DNA of 64,000 nt from Dryococelus australis (Eukaryota > Arthropoda > Insecta > Phasmatodea > Phasmatidae). Below, one piece after another: positions 43,765 through 54,755 of this stretch. The notes under the pieces are model-generated. The model did no database searches, was not told the origin of the DNA, and was given only the letters and a program-made list of their open reading frames with translations. The stretch is taken from positions 211,743,047-211,807,046 of the forward strand of contig CM056995.1 of assembly GCA_029891345.1 (NCBI GenBank), in the 5' to 3' direction. Within the stretch, counting starts at the first letter, position 1; each line of letters starts with the position of its first letter. Both the position numbers and the translations under genes were made by a program.

Positions 43765-46700
43765 TTATTGTAACAGGTTTCCCCAGTTATAGTACACAAA
43801 ATGAACAAACGTATTACGGATATCTATCGCTTTTTGTGTCGGCGTTCGCGGCACGACCTTTATTGGCATGTCGTCATTGTTTTCGGCCCACCACGTACCT
43901 TGCACAAATTCATCATCTTCATGATCGACAAAAGTTCCTGGTGGCGTGTACAGATTCCTAGAACTATGATTTCGTCTGAGGAAGTTGTGCAAGTATGCTA
44001 CTGTCATTACGATAATTATTGCTTTGTCTGGCTGTAAAAGCATGGGTTTTCGTAGTACTCGGAATATAGCACTGGAAATACTAAATACATTCTCGACTAT
44101 TCGTTTGGCACGACTTAACAGAAAATTGAATGTTCTTTCAACTGTTCCCTTGTCTGGTATACCCGAAAAAGGCTTCATAATGTGCATGTGAAGCGGGAAC
44201 GCGTCGTCAGTAAGAAACACATATGGCATTTCCACTGTGACCTTCATTAACGGTGAATCGTTTGGTATACATAAAGTTCCTCCCATCAGTTCTTTGTAAA
44301 ACCTAGTGTGTCTAAAGACCCCGCCATCAGAAATCCGACCTTGAGTACCACAATCTGCAAATAGGATGTTGTAATCATCGTCTACGACTGCAAAGAACAC
44401 GATACTGAAATCTGCTTGATAGTTGTAATATTCGCTGCCACTGTTAAATGGGGCACACAGTACTATATGTTTGCCGTCCATAGCTCCCAAACAATGAGGG
44501 AAATTGCACACTTCTTCATATACAGCAGATACGCGTAGCCACTCCTCGGGGTAGATGGTACCTGCACGGGAGAGAAACTTCATCCAGTGTCTTGAGAACC
44601 CCAATACAAGCACACAAAAATATGAAAGGAGGAGGTTACCACCACACATAACACTTGTATGCATGTTTTAATGAAAATGGCTGGCTATGTGCGGACTGGG
44701 GAAAGGATATGCGGTGAAATATGACCATATCCAGACAATTATTGGGTAGGGGGGATGTGTTGGACGTGACAGTTTGGAAATGTGTTTACTATGCTTACAC
44801 AAATACCGTTCTTGTACACCTTTAAAGTTGGCGTTTGTATTGAGTCTTATTGTGTTAAGCTTTATAATTACACTTATTTATAACAAATTAGTGCTAATGT
44901 AATTATATTAGTAGCTTTATATCTTAGGCGGAGGGAGAAGAGGCTGGCACTTAAAACCCCAAACCCCCCTGCCCCCTTTCCGGTATACGGCCATGCGCCC
45001 AAACCATCTTGTTTTCAGCGTAGCTGCGAAACCAAATTATTTGCTCCTAGCCTAAATGCAGCAATTTCTTTGAATGACATAGTTGCCAGATGGCTGAGCA
45101 AGATACGACATACGTACATGCACACCTGCACGCGCACACAAGAGCTACTCTTGATGTGACATTACCTTTTCATTGACACAGCTACCGTTTATTCACAGCA
45201 CGCCTACAATTTAAAAACGTACATTGCATCACAACGCAAGCAACACATTAGTTGAGTGTTTTTAGTAGGTAAATGGCACTACTGTGCCAGTGATACCATA
45301 ATAAGTTGGGGCAGAAGAAGGTGTTAATGGCAACAATATCTGTATTGTTGTGTATTTAACGCTTACATTTGCCTTGAATATTAAAGGTTTTCACTTCAGT
45401 TCAAGCTGTAAATATAACTTTCTAAATTAGTATGTCTTGTTAATCAAAAAAATGTTGGCGCAGCGATTAGGATGCTCGCATCTCAACAAGGCGAACTGGG
45501 TTATATTCCCAGCATGTTTTCCCGGTATTTCCCGGTATTCCCGGTATTTCGCATGTGGAATTCGTGCCGGACGATGCCGCTAGTCGGCGGGTTTTCTCAT
45601 GGGTATCCCGTTCACCCCGTCCTTTCATTCCGGTGCTGCTCCACGTCCACCTCGTTCATCCTTATCGGCTCTCACGACATCGCTGTGTAGAGCTGGCCAA
45701 ACATCTCACTCCTTTACATGACTGAAACAGTTTGTAAATATAAAACGTGCGCACTATGCAATTTGTTCTATTCACAGTGAACGCGAGATACAATCAGAGC
45801 CAGAGGATAATGCAGCTAACCAGATCAAACAACATACAGCAGTAATTGAAGACGCAGAAGTACTCGGTGAGGAGCCTACCATGCAAACGGAGATTCGTGT
45901 GACGCACGATGTATTTACGAGGGACACCACGAAACACAAATCAGCAAAGGAATTAAAGCGTTTGCAACCACAAACAGCAGGCGACCCACGCGTTACCGAG
46001 GCCCTTGATGTATTAAAATCTGCCATTGCAAACATACTACGAGAACCTAATGACTGTGATATGTATGGCCAATATGTGGCCAGCAGACTAGCGGAATACA
46101 CAAAGAGGGCGATGGCTATTGTTCAACACAAAATTAATGACATCCTCTTTCAAGCAGACATGGGTGACTTCGACATAGTACCATCATGAAGTGTTCCATT
46201 ACCTTCCAGCTCACATTTGTCTCAAAGTTCGGGCTATGTTACTGCACGCCATGCAACAACAAATGTACAAGGTTCATATTCCAATTCTACACTATCCCCA
46301 CACAACGCATTGCAAGTAGACCAGCATAAGCCTATACAACATCGACCATCTTCTGTTTACTCATAAATTTCTGCGGCACATGCTTTGACATATGCAGCAG
46401 TTTCTCCCACTGGCCATGAAACACAACCTCATATGCAAGAAAACGGGCCCGGCAGAGAGAATGGAGCTTTGTGGATGAATCACAATTAAATATTACTGAG
46501 CTAGTGCTGCTGTAACAAGTAATCATTTAAGTACAGTACTAAGATGTACACATATTTTGTTTGATTTGCAGAACTACACAATGCAGAACCATTTTTGGTA
46601 TTATTTACCATTTCTTAATGATACCGTGTTATAGTGAAGCAAAGTGTTTACAATAGCAAGGTCCTGGAGGTTACAAACAATTTATATTTTGTGAAACAGT

Positions 46701-47229
46701 ATAGTCAGGCCTACCACATTGTTAATGTACCTACCTTAACCAATAAAATTAAAATACTAGGTTAATCCTTTGCTTGCTTCGTGGCTCAGATATACTACAA
46801 TCGTGAATAAATTATGTTTTCCTTAATGTAATATCTGAGTGCTTCGTTTAGTGCCACACAGATTTCCATAACAATACCACTAATACATTGTTTGGATATC
46901 TTGATCAGGTACTGCAAGCTTGTAAATGAGACCCCAGTTGCTAGGAAACGTAACGTAAGTGCCAAACTATCTTTTACTGGTATTATACTGCCGAACTTTG
47001 TGTCCTTCTTCCCAATCGTATGGCAGACAAGGTTAACTAGAAGTTCAAAGTTTTGAGACGACATTCGTGTGAAATTTCGAAAATGTCCTTCGTCCAAACC
47101 CTGTAATAGTATAGTATTTTATCGACTACAATACAGCCGCCTCACCCACATTTTGCTCTGTCTCGTTTTCCTATTTTTACTTAATTTACACAGCACAAAT
47201 AATGCACCTGCTGCCGCCGTCAAATCCAT
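43765..47229 (-). CDS. Harbinger transposase (HARBI1-like DDE nuclease), two exons
   Basis: Exon 1 (47229 to about 46821) starts M-D-L-T-A-A-A-G-A-L, has K-M-W-V-R-R-L-Y and then F-R-N-F-T-R-M-S, the usual N-terminal block. It ends near L-R-Y-Y-I-K. One in-frame TAA lies at about 47120, just after the W-V-R-R block. Exon 2 (44561-43765) follows a CTCTCCCGTGCAG acceptor and is fully open for about 264 codons. It has N-F-P-H-C-L-G-A-M-D-G-K-H (first Asp), G-R-I-S-D-G-G-V-F-R (second Asp), and S-R-A-K-R-I-V-E-N-V-F (Glu), so the DDE triad is intact. The exon 1 donor is not a clean GT (AAGGAAAAC) and the junction phase is unresolved. Exon 2 lies inside the second intron of the MADF gene on the other strand. 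It cuts and joins element DNA at TWA sites in family members. With the stop and weak donor, this copy is probably inactive. Confidence 0.85.
44670..45451. other. shared intronic DNA of the Harbinger element
   Basis: Non-coding DNA that is intronic to both genes on opposite strands. It contains a C-rich block near 44962-44985. No other motif. Confidence 0.5.
45452..45712 (+). mobile_element. SINE-1 with a local TTCCCGGTA expansion
   Basis: The head is degenerate (TTGGCGCAGCGATTAGGATG). Where the B box should continue, TTTCCCGGTAT is repeated three times before TTCGCATGTGGAATTCGTGC. The body and end are typical. It lies in the introns of the Harbinger genes and is younger than that element. 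Confidence 0.85.
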
Positions 47230-47299
47230 GTCACTGACGTGCTTGTCCTGTTCGCTGGTATTGCGGCAACGAGATGAGCACCTGCGAACTTAATAATTG

Positions 47300-48080
47300 A
47301 GAGTCAGCCGAGGCATATTTATATATTCTTTAATTTGGTTAATCACACTATATAATAAACGACAAAACAAACGTATTGTATAATTCGACTCCTATACGTG
47401 AGGAATATAACAAAGTAGTCCCGTGACTATGCTACAATTAGTATTGTGTGTTTATTAAACAATTATACAAAATTCATCCAGATTTTGTACGGTAGCAGTT
47501 CATTAGAAGCTTTAGTTATGCGTTCAGAGATTCTCTTTCCCCAGTTTTTTCTAAAATAGTGCCAGGATATAAAAGTGAAAATTTTGCCATATTTCTGGAT
47601 CCAAACGACTAATTTCCAAGAAATTTTGCAAACCAGTAGCGCTATAGAAGGCCATGCAAACTTAGACGAATCAGGAAGGTTTTCAAATCTGTGACTTATA
47701 TTTACATATAGGCAATAGGGCTATTTGAGATAAGTTTGCCATATATATTAAACAATTTAATCAATTATTGTACGCTGACAGCGTTAATTAGAACCATCTA
47801 ATACAGAACCACTCTATTTTAGGCAATTTTTGTAAGCAACACCAAATAAGAACATTTTCTTATGCCTAATCTCGGGAACTAATCAGCCGATTTTCGCCTA
47901 ATTCCTCACACAAGTAGTGCTACGATGGGCCATACAAACATGCATGTTTTAATTGGCTTAAACACCTATTTTCAAAAAGAGATGGCCCAGTAAATATTTC
48001 AGGTTAGTAACTCCTATAATTAAAAACATTATAGACGGATTACATCCAAAGTTGATGCTCTGAATGTTACCTTCGTAGTG
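47300..48080. repeat. diverged tandem pair resembling a LINE tail
   Basis: Segments near 47575-47690 and 47845-47960 align loosely: AACGACTAATTTCCAAGAAA with AACTAATCAGCCGATTTTCG, and AGTAGCGCTATAGAAGGCCA with AGTAGTGCTACGATGGGCCA. No protein could be read. Confidence 0.45.
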
Positions 48081-48084
48081 CAGT

Positions 48085-48245
48085 TGATTGCACACTAGCT
48101 TATGGCACGAGGTTTTCTGGGTTCGAGTCCCGGGTAAGTCACGAGTGTATTTGTAATTGTCTCACTAGTGTTGCATATGTTTCTGGTTCCATCTCTAATG
48201 ATACTGCTGTCAGTGAGACGCCATGGCTTACCTACCATTTATTTT
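48085..48245 (+). mobile_element. SINE-2-type copy with a different tRNA head
   Basis: Head GTAGTGCAGTTGATTGCACA (A-box region) and GGGTTCGAGTCCCGGG (B box). The tail TGGTTCCATCTCTAATGATA and CAGTGAGACGCCATGG is shared with 30.95 and 3.2 kb. It lacks the GGTTTTCCGAAATCAC body of the 3.2-kb copy. Confidence 0.75.
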
Positions 48246-48792
48246 CACCAATGCAGAGGAACGTAGGCTCATTAGTTGTATCAGCAACATATGGTTACGT
48301 TTCTTATCCTTGCAATCACGTTTAATTTTATGCTTTCATGTTTTTATGCTTTATTTTAAATTCTATGTTAACATTGTGACACATTACAAATCTCCATTTA
48401 CGACCTCTTTTTGCGCTATAGAAAGTTGTTTCATGGCCTCCAACTTCGCAGCACATCAATACCATTGTTGGAAACATTTCTGACGATTATTACTGCGCTT
48501 ATCAGGACATACAACACTACCCCATCGAAACGTGTGGTATGGTGAACGTGTGCAACACAACGTTGTTAGAGGGCTCTCTTCGATTGCTTGGTTGCTGCTG
48601 ATTGTAACATATTATATATTGTCTCACCAACGAAGGGGGCTTCTGAGAGAATAGTAGCGTCAGGTAACTGCGAACTGCAACAGATTTATTTCAAGATGAT
48701 TGTTATTCAATACTATGAACATTAAACCCTTTTCTGGCACAGTTTTATATGTTTTTAAGCAGAAATTTTATTTTTAAATCAGAGGTTTTCTA
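48246..48792. other. no gene seen
   Basis: AT-rich, short open frame only. Confidence 0.4.
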
Positions 48793-49212
48793 AAGGCTGT
48801 TCACGATAAAGTGAGCACTTTTGAAATTAATCTTAAAAAAAGCCACTGTCCATGCCTGCATATACTTTGACGGGCGCACTGAGTGACATGCGCCTAGTAA
48901 AGTTGGTAACGATAGATGGAAAGTAGTTCCACATCTTAACGTCGAATCAAAAATTTTAGGCAACGATTTGTGGTCATTTAAATTATTTATTTCGCTTTCA
49001 GTTTCTTTAATGCATCAGTGTGTAAAAATTAGCAGATCTATAAAATGTTTACTTTTCTAATAATTTCACAGTTTCACTTGACCGACTTATGAATAAAGTA
49101 ATGAGGCCCATGGCAATGTTAATTCTACACAAGACGGAAGAAGAGACAACGTGCATACAAGTAGATCTTAATCAGGGCTTTCAAAAGTGCTCATTTTACC
49201 GTGAACAGCCTA
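48793..49212. mobile_element. MITE family 1, type B, copy 3
   Basis: AAGGCTGTTCACGATAAAGT at left and TTTACCGTGAACAGCCTA at right (last bases 49203-49212), with TA on both sides. The 420-bp core is collinear with copies at 2.2 and 33.9 kb. Confidence 0.9.
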
Positions 49213-50159
49213 TAGCTAACATACAATAAGACACAAATCTGAGAGCACTCAATATTTCTTACGAATAGTTCACACAATTGAAATTAAAAAGTACAACCAT
49301 AGACCATAGAATAATATTTTTGCCCATACGAAAAAAATACGATTCTGTAGCTGTAGCACTGTTAAAGGGGCAGGACTGACTAACATCCATAAGCAGGAGA
49401 TGCGCGATGGAGAACTAACTGCTCTGATGCCCACCTGCTTGTCCTGCACAAATACACAGATGTAAGATATGCCTATAATTGTTGTCGTATTTCGGAAGCC
49501 TAACCAAGTTACTACGCACAAGTCAATGTGTAAGTTATCTCACTACAGCAGGTAATTTAAGGTGCAAGAAGGATTCCAGAATATGGATTCTTGTATTAAA
49601 ATTCACTGTACCCATTACTTCTGTTTTTCTTAAGTTTCTGTAATATCTACCTACGTACTTCCATTGATGAGGCTGCGTTTCTACAAGCGCTCTATGTTAT
49701 TGAAAGTGAACAATAGTCTTATTCTTTGTTAAATACGGTATTAGAATTCAACAAATCTCAACTTTACAGAATGAGTGTCAGCGACATGGTTTAAAACAAT
49801 TTTAATATGCTACATCTTACGAAATAATGATAATTTATTAGGAACACTAGGCTTAATTTATCCTCGTGATTTATACTTTGTCTTACAGGATCCGAATGTA
49901 TTTAATGAGCTACGGATGGTAACATGAGAGGGTGAAATGTAAATATCTAACTTAGCATGATGACTAATCAGAGGGTTGCTTACATACAAAACTAACCGTA
50001 ACTTCCATTTAGAAACGTCACACATTCGAACCAGAATACTCTTATTTAGAAAATATTTCCTCAGCTACCTTGGCCACAACGGTCGTCGAGCAGTTGTTTT
50101 AACGTCTAACAGTGTTGATGCGTGATCGCAAAGCCAAAGTTACGATGCCTCCACTCACT
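49213..50159. other. no gene seen
   Basis: AT-rich with short frames. Nothing recognised. Confidence 0.4.
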
Positions 50160-50850
50160 TGCCCTCGCATTTACCCGGACAATTGCCACTTGGACTTCTT
50201 CCGACCTTCTGCCCTGCCTTATCCGTGGCCAGGACAGTGACAGTCTGCCACAACACTCGCCCTGCAGACTTCCAGTACACATTGTTGTTGGAAACCCCAC
50301 CAAGACCTAGTTTATACACACTCTTCGATAGGTTATGACGCAACATACAAATATTTTTAGTGGCGTCCATGTTACCTTCAATATAAGTTCATTTTCCGAC
50401 CCCAGAACATGCTGTGTATCTTCAAACCATCGCACTGCCTCTTCCATGTTTCATTGTAGGTATAATGTGTTGCGATTGCAATTCCGTATTTGGCCTTTTC
50501 CGCACCCGCTATTTGCCATCTGAGCTAAATATATTACATTTTTACTCATCGGAACAAATTACAGTATCCCAAAATTCGTTAGGCCTTTCATGGTAATGGT
50601 TGGCAAATCGCAGGCGTTTTTGTCGGTTTACTGCAGAAAAAGGTGGTTTATTCCTGGCTACCCTACCATGGAAATTGGCATTATGTAATACATTTGGTAC
50701 AGTTCGAGTACTTACAGTGTGTGTAGATGTTGATCCGATCTCTTCCGTCACAGATACCGCACTTCGGAATGGTTCTTTACGTGCTCAAGTGACAAGGTGC
50801 CGTCGTTCGCGGCACGGAAGCACTTGGGCGTCAGGATAGTCGTTTATTTT
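50160..50850 (-). pseudogene. Tc1-like transposase relic
   Basis: On the minus strand, V-S-T-R-T-V-P-N-V-L-H-N-A-N-F-H-G-R-V-A-R and N-R-Q-K-R-L-R-F-A-N-H-Y are the Tc1 second helix-turn-helix and linker. F-W-D-T-V-I-C-S-D-E keeps the first catalytic Asp. After it come N-T-E-L-Q-S-Q-H-I-I-P-T-M-K-H-G and Y-I-E-G-N-M-D-A. The second catalytic block is reduced to N-N-N-V-Y-W-K-S-A-G-R-V where the family has Q-D-N-D-P-K-H. The frame is cut by stops after S-S-D-G-K and near 50450, and the C-terminal third is not recognisable. Terminal repeats were not found. Confidence 0.75.
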
Positions 50851-51020
50851 CTTTTATACTCGTTTCCCTGCACTTCCCTCGTACAGAACTGGTAGTTTCA
50901 AAACAAACGGTTAGGATTTTCAAAATTCCGCGACAACTCCTGCTTTGCCTATAGAGGGGAAAACTTGTTCTAGTTGCGTCACCGACAGTTCACTTTTATT
51001 GCACCCCATTCTGACCACTA

Positions 51021-51256
51021 TAGGCTGTTCACGGTAAAGTGAGCATTTTTGAGGCTCTAGTTACTTTTTAAATTTCAGCAATTTTTTATCCATTAACCAC
51101 CCTTTAAATAAATATTGCCATGCAAGTAATAAACACAGTGTGTATATTCCACCAGACTTGGAAGTTAACATCTAAATTTAAAATAAAATATACTTATTGG
51201 CTATTATTCAAAATGAGAGGGCTTTCAAAAGTGCTCACTTTACCGTGAATAGCCTA
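51021..51256. mobile_element. MITE family 1, type A, copy 4
   Basis: Nearly perfect termini: TAGGCTGTTCACGGTAAAGT and TTTACCGTGAATAGCCTA, TA on both sides, 236 bp. The core has CATGCAAGTAATAAACACAG. It looks like the youngest type A copy here. Confidence 0.95.
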
Positions 51257-51800
51257 TACCTCTCACTACCACAAGTCTGGCAACTAATGTGCAGGAAACT
51301 TGGCTTTGTACGTACAACTGATGTAGGTGGATAACACGAGCGCTACGAGACCAAACTGGATTACAACTCCGCTGTATTGACTCTTTTTTGACTATCACAA
51401 TTACATCTTTCTCATTGAGTGCTCATACTTCTGATGTCGGTGTGCTTTAACTAGTATAACAGGGCACGCTATTAAGCTCTTCTCTCTGCGTAGGGTTTAT
51501 GGTTTTCCATTGCCTTATAAACACACTGTAGCACTGAACATGTGGGTGTAAGAATACGTTTGTGAGTCACTATAGTTTTCATCCTTAAAGTGTGAGGAGA
51601 GTGAGTTGCACTAGAGCACCACACCAGAATGTTTAACGTGCAGAACTTATTGAAAAGTAGTACACATGCTACCAAAATTATCATAATAATATAAATAAAT
51701 GCGTATGGGGTGTGGATCCAGGTCGAGGCAACACCCTCCGAGTGACGAGCTTTCCAGCTGGGACCCGTAGGTACCTGTCGTTCCTGAACATGACACGGAA
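51257..51800. other. no gene seen
   Basis: Mixed composition, no recognised feature. Confidence 0.4.
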
Positions 51801-51988
51801 TGAGACTAGGATGGAGCGGCGCTGGAATGCAGGGGGAAACGGGAGTTCCCCGAGAAGACCCATTGGCGAGCGGCATCGTCCAGCACGATTCCCACATGCG
51901 AAAGCCTGGGAGCGGGCCCGCCGGGATCGAACCCGGATCGCCTAGGTGGGAGGCGAGTGCGCTAGCCGCTGCGCCACCGCTGCCCCTA
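51801..51988 (-). mobile_element. SINE-1, 3' truncated, good tRNA head
   Basis: On the minus strand the head reads GGGCAGCGGTGGCGCAGCGG (A box TGGCGCAGCGG) with B box GGTTCGATCCCGG. The body stops after GCGCCGCTCCATCC, so the last ~65 bp of the family are missing or diverged. Confidence 0.85.
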
Positions 51989-53716
51989 TCGTCTTAATAA
52001 TACGATTTATGTTCTATATTTTTTTAATACACTGTGTAATATTTTGAATAAAATAATCTTATATAATAATAATATTTTTCGTAATATCAATTTTTAAAAC
52101 ATTTGTGAATATTTTTACTAATATTCGAATTCAAATAACCAGAGTAGTTTTAAAAGATGTTAATGCTTGAAGGAGTGTTTTTCTTTTTAAAAATATACTT
52201 TCTAAACAATTAAAATAAAAACACGCTTAAATTTTGATAAAATGTAATTTAAAAATTTATTTTCATAACATTTGAAAAGATACTTTCTAGCAAGATATTT
52301 TAATGTGCTACAAAATTTGTGCATTATACTTTAAATTGCCACCTAAATCGTACTTTTTTGACAACGTGGTTGTGTGTGCCTAGTTTTATTAGTTTTTCAG
52401 TTGGTCACTCTAGTGCAGTGCACCGCTGGAAGGCACTCTACTACCTGAGACATTGTATGCACTGGATCGTACTTATTGAAACAGCTGGACAACTAATATT
52501 AATGTTTTCACACTGGGTAGCTGTGCACATTGCCAACGGGCCTAGTTAACCACGGCTGTTGCCTTCATCGTAGTCACTCGCTGACTCCACTCACTACACT
52601 GTACGAGATCTTGCCAAACTACACGTGCATACTGTGTGAGGTGATTATTCACCAGAAATTAGTTAGGAAACATAATAAGACCTATACTCTAAATTTATTA
52701 ACAAGGCAGAGACATAATCTTGAAAATTAGGAATTAAAATAGATATTTGCAAATGCCAGGAATTACGTGAAACGAAGCAACTAATTCGTAAACATCGATA
52801 GCTTGATTTGATATCGGTCATGTGTGAACATTTAGGTTGTAACAACATTGCCCATCATTAGGAAATTGGTAGTAACGATCTACCTGGCAAGACAGGTTTC
52901 ATTCCTGGCTGACAATCTACGGTACATTTTCAAACGTTGCATATCTTCTTGAGAACCGTTCTCCTGAAAGTCTTACAATAAGAAAGGTTTATTCTATTCA
53001 GGTTATTGATAGTCAACGCTTTTAGTTTACCAACTAAAATTTTTCGCCGCCAAAGTACACTGCTGTCGCATTCGTACCTACTTTTTTGTTTTGTAAATGG
53101 GTAAATGGGATAATGGCGGTCTTCATAAAATAAATATAATAGCGTAAATTCGTTTTAATTGTTTTGTGTAAGAACGTGCGTAAATAACAAACTTTGTTAT
53201 TCGCACTGGAGTGGAAATATAACGAATCATGTTCACATGTTGTTAATTATCCGCAAACGAATCGTTGGCTTGTATAGTTATTATTTTGAATATAACAACT
53301 GAATGTAAAAAATTAGTAAAATGGTTCAAAATAATATTTTTTCTGCTTACCTGTGCAGTTTCTTTGCGGAGAAGTAGAAAAATACAGAGTACCTTTTAAT
53401 AACAGTTATATGTATTTCGAACTTAAATTCGTGACGTTTTCCCATTAAAACATGCTTACTCATGAACGCTGAATGCCTAATAGAGTTGTATTTTTACTGA
53501 TTGCTCTCGTAAATACCCTTACAAGGCGTGAATAATAGCTACGAATTAATGTTAGTAAATAACACTTTGGCTGGAGCAAGTATATAGCCACAATTACGCC
53601 AAATGCGAACTTTAACTCACAAATGTATAAAAAATTATTCACTGGCCTCCAGCTTGATTTTGGAACACTAACGCATATTGAGGCGGACATTTTCGCTATT
53701 CCACACTCTCCCATTA
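51989..53716. other. AT-rich stretch, no gene seen
   Basis: No coding motif or repeat recognised over 1.7 kb. Confidence 0.45.
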
Positions 53717-54181
53717 GGCCCGTTCTACAATGCACGGATACTCATGAAAACGGACTTGGAAACTGAAGCGGAACAAGCCGACGACTCGGGGTGAATTTTA
53801 ATAATTCTACAATACAAAGAAACGTGCAGTTTTGCAAATTACGAAATCAAAAATACTCAGCGGTTGCAAATTACTGATACGGCTTTCATAATATACACAT
53901 CTCATTTTGTACATATTTACGGTGTTCAAAAATGAGTAAATACTACTGTCGAACATTGTTCACTTATTTACTAAAACAAAAATGATAATCGTCACGGCAA
54001 ATCGAAGCACTTGTTGCCGTGTACACCACAATGGCCATGAAAACGAATATCAACAAACCAAATATTAGATCCCTATTGGTTGCACGGATTAACGGACACG
54101 TGAGAGTTGGGAGCTGCCGAGCTTTTTTACGTGTATCCGTACGTTATCCGCGTCCGCATGCGTGCCATTGTAGAACGCGCG
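53717..54181. mobile_element. MITE with GGCCCGTTCTACAATG termini
   Basis: 465 bp. The left end GGCCCGTTCTACAATGCACG pairs with CGTGCCATTGTAGAACGCGC at the right end. The flanks are TTA at left and TAA at right, the TWA type used by Harbinger relatives, but not identical. Non-coding. Confidence 0.7.
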
Positions 54182-54504
54182 TAAGAATTCTCGCTCTGTT
54201 CGTAAAGTGATCAGAATAAACTTAAACTAAGGTAATGTTTTAACGAGCAATGTTCTTACTCGCCGAATTTTTGCAGATGGCAGATACCAAATCAAGCCAA
54301 CTCTACTCACGAATTTGTTTGTTCCATCTCATGTAGTTTCTGACATTTTGCAAATACATAATTTTGATTCCCAATTTTCAAGGGCGTCTCCTATTGTGTT
54401 TCCTACATCATTTAAATAACGGGTGATCTCATTAAATTTTTACGCCGAGTCCAGGATATTCCTGTCGAAGGAACGAAGCAGAAAGACAGTTTCTCCACGC
54501 CTGT

Positions 54505-54755
54505 GTAACAAGTTTCCCATCGCCACACTAGGACTTGTCTCCCACCAAGGCGAGCCGGGTTCAATTCCCGGCGAGGTCGCTCCCGGATTTTCACATGTAG
54601 AATCACGTCGGACGACGCCGCTGGTCGGCGGGGTTTTCTCGGTGCTCTCCCGTTTCCCCCGCCCTTGCATTCCGGCGCTGCTGCATACTCACCTCACACA
54701 CGTCGGCTCTCAAGACCCCGAGGTTAAGAGCGACCCGCATCTCTCCACTCCACTT
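54505..54755 (+). mobile_element. SINE-1, near full length
   Basis: B box GGGTTCAATTCCCGG and the full body GGACGACGCCGCTGGTCGGC, ending CATCTCTCCACTCCAC. The first bases of the head are diverged (TCGCCACACTAGGACTTG). Confidence 0.9.

Larger units (their letters stand above)
43255..46189 (+). pseudogene. Harbinger accessory protein (MADF domain), three exons, broken
   Basis: In Harbinger elements a MADF/Myb-like DNA-binding protein brings the transposase to the ends and into the nucleus. Exon 1 (43255-43491) starts M-E-W-L-A-E-E-C and shows the MADF signature L-I-D-I-Y-K-E-N-P-V-I-W-N, then W-V-N-I-A and A-A-E-V-K-K ahead of a G|GTAAGT donor. Exon 2 (43561-43658), after AAAG, reads D-V-Y-T-S-K-W-F-A-F-K-R and ends at GAT|GTAAGT. 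Exon 3 (45778-46189), after TTCACAG, is acidic, then has D-P-R-V-T-E-A-L-D-V-L and a BESS-like C-terminus D-M-Y-G-Q-Y-V-A-S-R-L ending I-V-P-S-stop. Damage: one base missing near 43365 shifts the frame, the codon after W-V-N-I-A is TGA, and the exon 2/3 phases do not match as read. Exon 1/2 phases do match (GGT, Gly). Exon calls are mine. Confidence 0.75.
43031..47290. mobile_element. PIF/Harbinger element, two genes, right end unclear
   Basis: The left end is TAA followed by TGGTGGTTACACACTTGAGC. Next is a block dense in GTTCG words with a 20-bp palindrome, and then the MADF gene (plus) and the transposase gene (minus). The matching right terminus was not found before 47.5 kb, so that end is probably truncated or diverged. 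The total length is given as far as the transposase leader. A SINE-1 has inserted at 45452-45712. Confidence 0.7.

Noticed and set aside
43801-44191. Plus-strand frames over the transposase
   Set aside because: Shadows of the minus-strand transposase exon.
50155-50310. Continuation of Tc1 transposase to 50100
   Set aside because: Below about 50310 only the weak catalytic-block remnant can be aligned, and the C-terminal third is not recognisable.
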